Origin: Planomicrobium sp. CPCC 101079
GTDB taxonomy: Bacteria > Bacillota > Bacilli > Bacillales_A > Planococcaceae
Assembly (NCBI RefSeq): GCF_007859275.1
Contig: NZ_VOHC01000030.1
Location: forward strand, 180,364 to 244,363
DNA: 64,000 bases
Reading direction: 5' to 3'
Numbering within the stretch: the first letter of the stretch is position 1; every line of letters begins with the position of its first letter. The notes under the pieces are model-generated. The model had not been told where the DNA came from. It searched no databases and saw only the letters and a program-made list of their open reading frames with translations. Made by a program: the position numbers and the translations under genes. Below, one piece after another: positions 34,269-42,660 of this stretch.

Positions 34269-35222
34269 TCACACTTTTGCTTTCCCCATTTTCAATAGCT
34301 TGTTTTTTCTATACTTGATTTTTTTATTGCTTGTGACGTGGGGATCCAACAAATCCCTTAAGCCATCGCCCAGCAGGTTCGTACTCAGCACCGCCAAAAT
34401 CAGTGCAGCTCCCGGGAATACGACCATCCACCATGCGGTATAGATGACTGATTTGCCATCCGACAAAATGTTCCCCCAACTTGGGTCGGGCGTTGGAATC
34501 CCGGCTCCTAAAAAGCTTAGTCCCGCTTCGGTGATGATGGCGTCCGCAAAGATAAAGGAAGCTTGAACAAAAAGCGGGGATATCGTATTTGGCGCTATAT
34601 GGCGGAAGATGATTCGCCATGACTTGGCGCCTTGGGCTTTCATTGCTTCAATATAAGTTTGTTCACGGACCACCAAAGCCGATGACCGGACAATGCGTGC
34701 AACATAAGGACTGAATACGACAGTCAAAGCTACGATAATATTGGTCGTGTTCGGTCCAAGTGCAGCCATAAAAGCTATTGCCAGCAAAATAGCGGGAATC
34801 GACATGAGCCCATCGCATATGCGCATAAAAACATGATCCAAAACACGGTAATAACTTGCATACAAGCCGATGACCAATCCGATGACTGAAGACAGGACGG
34901 CAACCGTCAATCCTACTCCAAGTGAGACTTGTGCTCCGATCACGACGCGCGAAAAGAGGTCCCGGCCAAAGTTGTCTGTTCCAAACCAATGGGTTGAACT
35001 GGGTGCTTGCAGCCTTTCAGTTACCACCATTGCATAAGGGTCGTAAGAGGTGAGCATGGGACCCAGTAAAGCAAACAAAACAAGCAAAAACAACGTGATG
35101 CTTCCGAACACAATTTGCTTGTTCGCTAAAAAACGTTTGATGAACAAGCTTCGTTGATTTTTTTTCAAGCTCCGCTGGACGTTAAGAAGTTCAATATTTC
35201 TGCGAGCAGCTTCCATCTCCAC
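34269..35222 (-). CDS. Oligopeptide ABC transporter permease (DppC-like)
   Basis: A 317-residue permease. A cytoplasmic N-terminus of about 35 residues is followed by the OppC_N helix (VFGSITLFLLVLFALLGPML) and five further membrane segments. The EAA loop that contacts the ATPase is EAMKAQGAKSWRIIFRHIAPNT, with the family's usual GA.....F.HI.PN. The start GTG 35222 has GGGGGGAG six bases upstream. It follows DppB with an 17-base gap. Confidence 0.92.
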   Translation of the reverse strand: MEMEAARRNIELLNVQRSLKKNQRSLFIKRFLANKQIVFGSITLFLLVLFALLGPMLTSYDPYAMVVTERLQAPSSTHWFGTDNFGRDLFSRVVIGAQVSLGVGLTVAVLSSVIGLVIGLYASYYRVLDHVFMRICDGLMSIPAILLAIAFMAALGPNTTNIIVALTVVFSPYVARIVRSSALVVREQTYIEAMKAQGAKSWRIIFRHIAPNTISPLFVQASFIFADAIITEAGLSFLGAGIPTPDPSWGNILSDGKSVIYTAWWMVVFPGAALILAVLSTNLLGDGLRDLLDPHVTSNKKIKYRKNKLLKMGKAKV

Positions 35223-35239
35223 ACCTATCTCCCCCCTTC

Positions 35240-36199
35240 CTATTTCCGGTCCAATCTTACTCTTGGATTGACCACGCCGTATAACAAATCCACGATTAAA
35301 TTGATCAACACATAAGCGATTGCCACAAAGAAGATGATCCCTTGAATCATTGGATAGTCGCGCCGCTCAATGGAATTGATCGTCAGCTGGCCGATGCCCG
35401 GGATATTAAAAATGGTTTCTGTTATAACAGCTCCGGCAATCAGCCCACCGAACGTCTGGCCAATAACCGTTAAAATCGGGAGAAACGCATTTCTGAATAC
35501 ATGGAAATAAATGATTTGGCGTTCTTTCACCCCTTTGGCTCTGGCGCTTTTGATGTAATTGTTATTCAGCACTTCCAGCATCGAAGAACGCGTAATCCGA
35601 GTAATAAGGGCAGCCTGCAATGTCCCCAGTGAAACCGCCGGCAAGATCAGGTATTGCAAATGATTCCACAATCCTGTGTTCAAAGGGGCATATCCCGCTA
35701 CCGGCAGCCACCGCAGGATCACTCCGAACACCAGCATGGTCAATAAACCCAAGATAAAATTGGGAACAGACATGCCGAGCAGGGAGACACCCATCACTGA
35801 TTGATCGGCAATCGTCCCTCTGCGGCGCGCCGCAAAAATACCGGCTGGAATGGCAATGACTAAAGCAACCAGCTGCGAAATGATGGTAAGTGAAATGGTG
35901 GGGCTAAGATGCCCCATGATTGAAGATGTAACGGATTCATCCATAAAATATGAAGATCCCAAATCTACTTGGAGCGCGCCGATCACCCAATTCAAGTATT
36001 GCTGGGGCAAAGGGAGATTCAATCCCAAGTCCTCGCGCAATTCTTCGATTTGCTCGGTTGTTGCATCTTCGCCCAACATGATGGTAGCAGGGTCCCCAGG
36101 CGTTATATGAATGATTAAAAATACAATAATAGAAACAACAAACAAGACAGGTATCAACGATAAAATCCGCTTTATAAGATACATCAAGTAATCCTTCAT
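35240..36199 (-). CDS. Oligopeptide ABC transporter permease (DppB-like)
   Basis: A 319-residue permease with six membrane segments. The first (ILSLIPVLFVVSIIVFLIIH) is followed by the DppB-typical TPGDPATIMLGEDAT periplasmic stretch. The EAA loop SARAKGVKERQIIYFHVFRNA is intact. TAAAGGAG precedes ATG 36199. It is separated from the substrate-binding gene by a 248-base gap containing a hairpin. Confidence 0.92.
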   Translation of the reverse strand: MKDYLMYLIKRILSLIPVLFVVSIIVFLIIHITPGDPATIMLGEDATTEQIEELREDLGLNLPLPQQYLNWVIGALQVDLGSSYFMDESVTSSIMGHLSPTISLTIISQLVALVIAIPAGIFAARRRGTIADQSVMGVSLLGMSVPNFILGLLTMLVFGVILRWLPVAGYAPLNTGLWNHLQYLILPAVSLGTLQAALITRITRSSMLEVLNNNYIKSARAKGVKERQIIYFHVFRNAFLPILTVIGQTFGGLIAGAVITETIFNIPGIGQLTINSIERRDYPMIQGIIFFVAIAYVLINLIVDLLYGVVNPRVRLDRK

Positions 36200-36298
36200 A
36201 AAAGCAACTCCTTTACCCCTAGTGTTCTTTCAACCTCTACCGGAAAATCGCAAGGTCGAAAGAGGCATTTCATAAGCTGATCCTTCGATATAAACAGC

Positions 36299-36341
36299 AG
36301 CTCAATAGAGTTCATCCAGCACGAGCAACCTCCATTGAGCT
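36299..36341 (-). other. Intra-operon hairpin between binding protein and permease genes
   Basis: AGCTCAAT pairs perfectly with ATTGAGCT over a long loop. There is no U-run, so it is more likely an mRNA stabiliser or processing element that lets the binding protein be made in excess than a terminator. Confidence 0.4.
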
Positions 36342-36447
36342 ACAGCTATATTTCGATAGAATTCCGTTTTAACACTTATAATTACTTGATGCGGCTTCAG
36401 CTTTGAATTTCCTTCTTAATACAACGAAACAAATCCTTATTCCTGAT

Positions 36448-38022
36448 TTATTGAGTTACGGTCGTATTCCAGAAAATCGGCCCTTCAAAAATGGTTATCC
36501 CATCCACCTTAGTTGTTGAGGCGTAATAGCTGAAGTAATCCCCAACTTTTACTCCTGGCAGATAATCTGTCCATAAGTAATCTTGCAGGTCGTTCCAAAC
36601 TGCCGTCCCTTCTTCTACCGTCTCGCTCGCATCAATTTCCGCCAGCATTTCATGGAGTTTTTCGTCTTCTGCCCAGCCAAACCAATCAGCACTTATAGAC
36701 AAATGCTGGGAAGGAGTCGTGACTGTAGATAATCCGACTGACAACAGATCCCAGTTTGCTGGATCGGTGCGCAATTCCGAATATGTCGCCCGGTCAACAA
36801 CATCCAATTTCACATTCATTCCTGCTTGTTTTAATTGTTCCTGGGCAACAATGGCCGCATAGTAGAGTTGGCTGTCATTGCCTGCCAGAAGCACAATTTC
36901 TTCTCCAGCGTATCCGGCTTCATCTAATAATTGTTTCACTTTTGCAGGGTCCGCTTTGTTGAACTCGTCCGCTCCTGCTTCGCTGAACCAGGCTTGGCTA
37001 TCCGCCATATAGCTTGAATCCACTTCATACAAATCCTCATGCGGCCACGCCGCAAGCATGATTTCTTCGCTGCTTAAAGCGGCATTAACAGCTTGTCTCA
37101 TTTTCAAATCGGTAAACAAACCTTGTTTTTTGTTAAAGTGGAACGAAGCGTTTCCGTATAAATCGGTATAGGTCGTCACATTCGGATCTTGTGTTAATTG
37201 TTCATAATTGTCATAAGGCAGCGAGTCGGCGAAATCATATTCCCCTGTTTGTATTCCGGATAATTGGGTTGTGTTATCCGCTACATAATCGAAGTACAGG
37301 TCGTCCACAAGCGCTTCTTTCTTCCCTGATAACCCATCAGCTGGCGTATCCAAAGCTTGATACTCCTCAAATTTTTCAAAGTGGACATATTGATCTTGCT
37401 TCCATTCCACAAATTTGAACGGGCCTGTTCCAATATATTCCGTTACTCCGTTTGCACCAGCTGTCTCAAACACTTCTTTTGGCATGATGGCCGCAAACTG
37501 TTTCGGTGAAGCAATCGTATCCAAAGTGGATAATTTCGGTTCTTTTAAGGTTAACGAAACTGTGTATTCATCTTTCTCCACAAAAGATGCTTCTTCGCCT
37601 ACAACTTGACTGGCAACCGAAGACTTTTCCAGCCAACTGTTCATTGAAGCCACTACATCTTCTGCAAGCATTTCCTCGCCGTTGTGGAATTGGACCCCTT
37701 GCCTCAAGTGAAACGTATATGTTTTCCTATCTTCACTAAGTTCCCAAGACTCCGCTAACATTGGTTGAGGCTGAAATTCCGAATCCAATGCCAACAATCC
37801 TTCATACATATGTCTCGCTACTGTTTTGACCGTGGAGCCCGTACTCATCTGCGGATCGAGCGTTTCCGGCTGCTGCCCGCTGGCCACATGAAGTTCACCG
37901 CCAGCAACTGCTTGTTCCTCACCGCTTGCTTTCGGTTCACCTTCGCTTGCCGAACTGCAGCCGGCAAGAGCCAAGGCCAGTGTTAACATAAATGCAATCC
38001 AAGATAGTTTTATCGTCTTCAT
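36448..38022 (-). CDS. Peptide-binding lipoprotein (OppA/DppA-like, SBP_bac_5)
   Basis: A 524-residue extracytoplasmic solute-binding protein. The lipobox LALAGCSS (Cys22) anchors it. The SBP_bac_5 signature HMYEGLLALDSEFQPQPMLAESWELSEDRKTYTFHLRQGVQFHNGE begins near residue 70. The body (residues 50-520) is the two-lobed DppA type. It would bind peptides and hand them to DppBC. AGGGGGAAAA precedes ATG 38022. It is the second gene of the operon, after the peptidase. Confidence 0.93.
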   Translation of the reverse strand: MKTIKLSWIAFMLTLALALAGCSSASEGEPKASGEEQAVAGGELHVASGQQPETLDPQMSTGSTVKTVARHMYEGLLALDSEFQPQPMLAESWELSEDRKTYTFHLRQGVQFHNGEEMLAEDVVASMNSWLEKSSVASQVVGEEASFVEKDEYTVSLTLKEPKLSTLDTIASPKQFAAIMPKEVFETAGANGVTEYIGTGPFKFVEWKQDQYVHFEKFEEYQALDTPADGLSGKKEALVDDLYFDYVADNTTQLSGIQTGEYDFADSLPYDNYEQLTQDPNVTTYTDLYGNASFHFNKKQGLFTDLKMRQAVNAALSSEEIMLAAWPHEDLYEVDSSYMADSQAWFSEAGADEFNKADPAKVKQLLDEAGYAGEEIVLLAGNDSQLYYAAIVAQEQLKQAGMNVKLDVVDRATYSELRTDPANWDLLSVGLSTVTTPSQHLSISADWFGWAEDEKLHEMLAEIDASETVEEGTAVWNDLQDYLWTDYLPGVKVGDYFSYYASTTKVDGITIFEGPIFWNTTVTQ

Positions 38023-38104
38023 AGTTTTCCCCCTAGTTTTATAAATCCACTTTTCATTTTTGTACTACGAATTGAATGGTGCCGATGAGCCTATATTGCA
38101 TGTC

Positions 38105-39364
38105 CTATACAGATTGGCTTCTTTTTGCTAATAAGGGTTCATTTACAGCCTCAGCTCCAACAAGGCCAAGTATTACCAAAAAGGCTCTTTGCGGTCCCAC
38201 GTAGGAACCGGCCGGATCAAACCATTCCCCTAATGTATGAGTGCCGCCGGTTTTTCCTCCTTTGCCTAATGTGATGGACGGAATCCCCAGGCTTATCGGA
38301 ACATTTGAATCGGTGCTTCCCGGTCCCGATAATTTCGGTGTAATTCCCATCGCTTCAGTAGCAGCACATGTAACCTGGACAATCACTGCATCGTCAGGCT
38401 GTGAACCCGCTGGCCGGTCGCCTATCTTCTCAAGCTTTACTGTCATTTGATCGCTGTTCCATCTGGCATTTTCATCTTCTACGGATTTTTGCACGATTTC
38501 CAAAAAACGCTTTTCCAGCTTCAGTAATTCCTCAGGTTCATTCGAACGCAAATCCACATACATAAACGCTTCCTCAGCTATGGCATTTACTGAAGTGCCG
38601 CCATGGATTTCGCCAACGGTAAAAGTGGTCTTCGGATTGTCAGGCGTTTCAATATCCGCAATGCCTGCTGCTGCTCTTGAAAGTGCATGGTTGGCGCTAG
38701 GCTGCCCGAATGCTCCGAAACTGTGCCCGCCCGGCCCTTGATAAGCCACTTTATATCGGAAACTGCCCGTCCCCTTATAACAGATCTGAGAAATTTCCGG
38801 CCCATCAAGAGAAATGAATCCGTCAATATCATCATGAGCATTGAAGAAGGCTCGGACCCCGCGCAAATCGCCTAACCCTTCTTCACCCACCGTTCCGCCA
38901 AAAATAATATCTCCAACCGTTTTAATACCGGTTTCTTTAAAAGCGCGGATCACAGAAAGCAACTCTGCCAGCCCGCTTGTGTCATCAACAATTCCCGGGG
39001 CATAAAGAATCCCATCTTTTTCTTTTACGGTCGTATCCGTCCCTTCTGGAAATACAGTGTCCAAGTGGGCCGTCACAAAAATTTTCGGGCCATTTCCAGT
39101 TCCCCGCCGGATACCAAAAACGTTTCCTTCACTGTCCATTCGGCAATCCTCTAAACCAAGTTCTTTTAAACGGCCTAGCACATACTCCGCTCTTTTTTGT
39201 TCTTTGAAAGGAGGAGCCGGTATTTCAGTTATGACAATCTGCTCGCTGATTGTTTGTTGGTGATCTTTTTCGAGAAAAACCATGCCTTCTTTTGTTAATG
39301 GATCATATGAAATTTTCCGATAAGCATCTTCCACCTTGATAGTAAACAGTGTGCTTGTTTTCAT
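38105..39364 (-). CDS. M20-family metallopeptidase (PepT-like)
   Basis: A 419-residue zinc aminopeptidase-type protein. Metal-site motifs: VTAHLDTVF (first ligand), GIVDDTSG, the general base in TVGEEG, the third ligand in FISLDGPE, and the C-terminal GGTHTLGEW His. A dimerisation lid lies between (GGHSFGAFGQPSANHAL). Fits a PepT/PepD-like tripeptidase or dipeptidase. As first gene of the transporter operon it would cut imported peptides; there is no signal sequence. ATG 39364 is chosen from AGGAGGAG upstream. The putative GlnR/TnrA box about 130 bases upstream suggests nitrogen control. Confidence 0.9.
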   Translation of the reverse strand: MKTSTLFTIKVEDAYRKISYDPLTKEGMVFLEKDHQQTISEQIVITEIPAPPFKEQKRAEYVLGRLKELGLEDCRMDSEGNVFGIRRGTGNGPKIFVTAHLDTVFPEGTDTTVKEKDGILYAPGIVDDTSGLAELLSVIRAFKETGIKTVGDIIFGGTVGEEGLGDLRGVRAFFNAHDDIDGFISLDGPEISQICYKGTGSFRYKVAYQGPGGHSFGAFGQPSANHALSRAAAGIADIETPDNPKTTFTVGEIHGGTSVNAIAEEAFMYVDLRSNEPEELLKLEKRFLEIVQKSVEDENARWNSDQMTVKLEKIGDRPAGSQPDDAVIVQVTCAATEAMGITPKLSGPGSTDSNVPISLGIPSITLGKGGKTGGTHTLGEWFDPAGSYVGPQRAFLVILGLVGAEAVNEPLLAKRSQSV

Positions 39365-39496
39365 AATGAACTCCTCCTGATTGTGTATTAGATTTGAAAT
39401 TGCTTTTATAATCAAACCCCTTTTTATTCAAAATATTAAGACAACTTCAAAACTATTTTTAACTATGATGACTTGTTCAATAGAAATCAACCGTTG

Positions 39497-39513
39497 CGTA
39501 AGATAATCTAACA
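39497..39513 (-). promoter_or_regulatory. Candidate GlnR/TnrA box of the peptide operon
   Basis: CGTAA-N7-TAACA, one mismatch from TGTNA-N7-TNACA (a palindrome, so strand-neutral). A minus-strand -10-like CATAGT lies about 40 bases downstream (39464-39469), which places the box near -50, the position from which TnrA activates. Confidence 0.5.
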
Positions 39514-39775
39514 TACATATTTTTTATATTTGAATTATAGTAAAATAGAATTTGAGTTTATCAACAATGAAAGCGATAACAAAAATATGTAAATAACAGC
39601 TTTATAGCAGCTTTCAGGCATATTAAATCCTTTTTTATCTGTTCTATTAAAATTATTTTATTTATGGTTTGATAAATTAGTTAACCGTTTGAAAAGTAGA
39701 ATTAATAATTGGATGGAAGAAAAAATGACATAATTAATAAAAAGTAAAACAAATATCGAATTTTTGAACTATAGA

Positions 39776-39792
39776 TGTTAGAATACATGACA
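39776..39792 (+). promoter_or_regulatory. GlnR/TnrA box upstream of tnrA
   Basis: TGTTAGAATACATGACA fits TGTNA-N7-TNACA at all fixed positions. It overlaps an extended -10 (TGTTAGAAT at 39776-39784) and lies 32 bases before the gene. The overlap points to repression (self or GlnR) rather than activation. Confidence 0.65.
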
Positions 39793-39823
39793 TAAGAAAA
39801 ATAAGAAGAGGCAGGTGAGTCAT

Positions 39824-40138
39824 TTGATTGAATCATTAAGAGAGAAAAAAGTTATGATGATTGGCACTGTGGCTGAGATAACTGGATTATCAGAAAGGCA
39901 GATCCGTTATTATGAACAGAAAAAACTGATTTCCCCTTTCAGGACAGCAACCGGCAATCGGAAATACTCGTTTTCCGATATCGAAAAGCTTATCGAGATT
40001 GCAGAAAAGGTTGAAGAAGGCGTCCGCACAAGCGAGATACTGGAAGACCTCAATAGAACGGAAAAGAGCTCCATTTCAAACAAAGAACTGATTCAAGGCC
40101 AGATCAATTCCCATTTCCGGCAAAGCGGAAAAAGATGA
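39824..40138 (+). CDS. tnrA: TnrA-like nitrogen regulator (MerR family)
   Basis: A 104-residue MerR-family protein. The HTH and wing are IGTVAEITGLSERQIRYYEQKKLISPFR and TGNRKYSFSDIEKL, nearly those of TnrA/GlnR. The short C-terminus ending LIQGQINSHFR matches the TnrA tail that binds feedback-inhibited glutamine synthetase; GlnR is longer. TnrA activates transport and catabolism of poor nitrogen sources in glutamine limitation. TTG 39824 is chosen because AGGTGAG sits five bases upstream; GTG 39815 lies inside that site. It is divergent from the peptide operon. Confidence 0.88.
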   Translation: MIESLREKKVMMIGTVAEITGLSERQIRYYEQKKLISPFRTATGNRKYSFSDIEKLIEIAEKVEEGVRTSEILEDLNRTEKSSISNKELIQGQINSHFRQSGKR

Positions 40139-40370
40139 ACGTTTTTAACCAGGAGTTCTCGCTCCTCATGAACGCTTATCTTCTCTGCTCCTCCGTCTAC
40201 ATAATGTCCTTCTTTATCGTTTCAGGAAAACATTCAATCACTTCAATTTGCAATCCGCTTGCAGCCAGATTCTATCAAATCACTTCCTAGTCTCCTGCCA
40301 GAAATGAGCGAGGCAAGGACGTATTGCCTTTTCCTGCGGTTTCGTTCCTCAATTTAAATCTTAAACAAAA
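40139..40370. other. Intergenic region after tnrA
   Basis: No gene-like frame. A short hairpin AGGAGttctcgCTCCT (about 40150) may end tnrA on the plus strand, but has no T-run. Confidence 0.3.
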
Positions 40371-40401
40371 AACCAGCGCCGCCCAAAGGGCGGCGCTGGT
40401 T
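40371..40401 (-). terminator. Very strong intrinsic terminator
   Basis: AACCAGCGCCGCCC pairs with GGGCGGCGCTGGTT around AAA, followed on the minus strand by TTTTTGTTT. Confidence 0.95.
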
Positions 40402-40415
40402 CATCTATCTTCCAT

Positions 40416-42035
40416 TCATTTAGCTATTTTATAAACCCGTGCTTCGTACGGGAATAGTTGTGTCGGGTTCACGTATTCGTAATTGGCCAACAGTAAAGTG
40501 GCGTCTTCCGGTGCGTCCCATTCGCAGGCGAATTGCGCCAGGTTGGAGACGACGAGCACTTTCTCATTTTCATCTTCACGCGTATAGGCGTAGACAGCCT
40601 CATGGCCAATGTCATGAAGTTCATAGCTGCCGTAAACAAGGACGTCCATTTGTTTGCGCAGCCAAATCATTTGCTTATAGAATGAGAGCACTGATCGTGG
40701 ATCTTGCTGCTGGGCGGCAACGTTGATCTTGTCGTGGTTCGGGTTAATCATCAGCCATGGCCATGCTTCCGAAAAGCCGGCGTTAAAGCTTGCGTCCCAC
40801 TGCATCGGCGTCCGTGAGTGATCGCGGCTTTTCGCCCCTAGTAGCGTCATGATGGCTTCATGCTCCATGCCGTCAGCCCGGTTGTTATGATACAAATTAT
40901 GCGTCTGGATGTCATTGTAATGGTCGAGCTCTGCAAACGGCGCGTTTGTCATGCCGATTTCCTGGCCTTGGTAAATGAACGGCGTCCCTTGCATGAAAAA
41001 GTACATGCAGGCGATTGCCGTGGCGCTTTCCCGCCAGTATTCCTTATCATTTCCCCATGTTGACACGACACGCGGTTTGTCGTGGTTTTCGACAAACAAA
41101 GCGTTCCATCCTTTGCCTTCGACGCCTTTTTGCCAGCGCGTCAGCACTTCTTTCAGTTTCGGCACATTGATGCCTGTCTTTTCGTCGGTATCCCATAAGC
41201 CCAAGCTTTCAAACTGGAACACCATATTGAATTTGCCATGGTCTTCTCCGATCCAATCTTCGATATCCTCCACGTGGACCCCGTTCGCTTCGCCGACAGT
41301 CATGATGTCGCGCTTCGCGAGCGTTTTGTCGCGCAGTTCCGCAAGCAGCGGCTGGATGCCGTCGACATTCATCATTTTGTCCCATGCCGGAACATACAGC
41401 CTTTGCTCCGGATCAAAGATGTCGGTCAAATCTTTTTTGATGTGGCTGATGGCATCGACGCGGAATCCATCGATTCCTTTATCCAGCCACCAATTGACCA
41501 TATCGAATAGCGCTTCCCGCACTTCCGGGTTTTCCCAGTTCAAGTCCGGCTGTTTTTTCGAAAACAAATGCAAGTAGTACTGCTTTGTTTCTTTATCGTA
41601 TTCCCAAGCGGAACCGCCGAAAATGCTTTCCCAGTTGGTCGGGTCGTCGCTCCAGATGTACCAGTCCCGTTTCGGGTTGTCTTTCGACGATTTCGATTCG
41701 ATAAACCATGGATGCTCATCACTCGTGTGGTTGATGACCAAATCGATGATCAGCTTCATGTCACGTGCATGCACTTCCGCAAGCAAGCGGTCAAAATCTT
41801 CCATCGTTCCAAATTCCGCCATGATGTCCTGGTAATCGCTGATATCATAGCCGTTGTCGTCGTTCGGCGACTTGAATACCGGGCTTAGCCAGATAACGTC
41901 GATTCCTAAATCCTTTATATAATCCAATTTGCTTGTCACACCGTTGATATCCCCGATGCCATCCCCATTGGAGTCTTTAAAACTGCGCGGATATACCTGA
42001 TAGGCGACTGCTTCTTTCCACCATATTTTCTTCAT
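40416..42035 (-). CDS. GH13_31 alpha-glucosidase, tandem copy 1
   Basis: A 539-residue (alpha/beta)8 glycoside hydrolase. Nucleophile Asp194 (GFRVDAISH), acid/base Glu249 (TVGEANGV) and Asp319 (VENHDKPR) are all in place, with QVYPRSFKDSNGDGIGDI and DLVINHTSDEHPWF typical of subfamily 31. The residue after the nucleophile is Ala, which in studied members goes with alpha-1,4 activity; alpha-1,6 enzymes have Val. It probably cleaves maltose or maltodextrins inside the cell. ATG 42035 has AGAGGGATC upstream. It is a paralogue of the next gene of the same length, and the region before it holds the decayed end of a lacI gene. Confidence 0.92.
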   Translation of the reverse strand: MKKIWWKEAVAYQVYPRSFKDSNGDGIGDINGVTSKLDYIKDLGIDVIWLSPVFKSPNDDNGYDISDYQDIMAEFGTMEDFDRLLAEVHARDMKLIIDLVINHTSDEHPWFIESKSSKDNPKRDWYIWSDDPTNWESIFGGSAWEYDKETKQYYLHLFSKKQPDLNWENPEVREALFDMVNWWLDKGIDGFRVDAISHIKKDLTDIFDPEQRLYVPAWDKMMNVDGIQPLLAELRDKTLAKRDIMTVGEANGVHVEDIEDWIGEDHGKFNMVFQFESLGLWDTDEKTGINVPKLKEVLTRWQKGVEGKGWNALFVENHDKPRVVSTWGNDKEYWRESATAIACMYFFMQGTPFIYQGQEIGMTNAPFAELDHYNDIQTHNLYHNNRADGMEHEAIMTLLGAKSRDHSRTPMQWDASFNAGFSEAWPWLMINPNHDKINVAAQQQDPRSVLSFYKQMIWLRKQMDVLVYGSYELHDIGHEAVYAYTREDENEKVLVVSNLAQFACEWDAPEDATLLLANYEYVNPTQLFPYEARVYKIAK

Positions 42036-42180
42036 ACTGATCCCTCTCAAAGACCCGTGGCGCATTTCCCCTTCAATCAAGCGGCCGAAAACCGTAAATT
42101 GTGCCAGAGAAGCCAAGACGTCTGTTATTTTCTATAGTACGAAAAGGTTTGTTCCTGCTATGGGCGCCGGCTTCAACGCT
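42036..42180 (-). pseudogene. Decayed 3' end of a lacI-family gene
   Basis: The minus-strand translation before copy 1 reads KITDVLASLAQFTVFGRLIEGE, which aligns with the C-terminus of the intact LacI protein at 44.3 kb (KITDEKAAPRQITVSSRLIERG). Nucleotide similarity continues to about 42180 (AAAATAACAGACG shared). It has lost its frame further upstream. It shows that the duplicated unit contained the lacI end plus the glucosidase. Confidence 0.7.
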
Positions 42181-42660
42181 GCCCCATAGTTTCGGAAAAA
42201 CAATTTGCAAGATGTTAGTGTAGCAGAATACGCCGGAATAGCCTACAGATTTTATTATATTTCTGAGTCAAATCGTAAGTTTCTCTCCCGTGTCCCCCCT
42301 TTTTCCTAAAAAGGTTTCCTTTTGTATAACCGATGTTGGGTACATGAAAACCCCGAAACGGACACTTTTTCAAAAAAGTTTCCATGGCTCGGGGTTTTCG
42401 GTATTTCTGGGTTTTATTTTAGGATATTTCGGGTTTTTCCATTGAAAAAAGTGTATTCTTTTCCAGTTTTTGAAGGCATTAAATTCTGCTTTTTCACTAG
42501 CTTCAATTTCCACCAGCGGCTGCGTCTTGCTTATCTTCATTATACACCTAAAAGCGATCGTACGTTCTCATTTGATCTCAAATAATCTCTTTTATCTTCA
42601 CTATGCAAAGCCATTTGTGGCAAAGGCTTGAACGCCTGTTTCCAAGATATTGCCCCTGTT
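42181..42660. other. Intergenic region between the tandem glucosidase genes
   Basis: Apart from one terminator hairpin (42346-42399) no gene or known element is seen; frames here lack ribosome sites. It may contain more of the decayed duplicate, but no further similarity could be followed by eye. Confidence 0.35.
42346..42399 (-). terminator. Probable intrinsic terminator after glucosidase copy 2
   Basis: GAAAACCCCGA pairs with TCGGGGTTTTC, and within the loop GGACACTTTTT pairs with AAAAAAGTTTCC. It lies some 260 bases after the stop codon on the minus strand. Confidence 0.6.
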
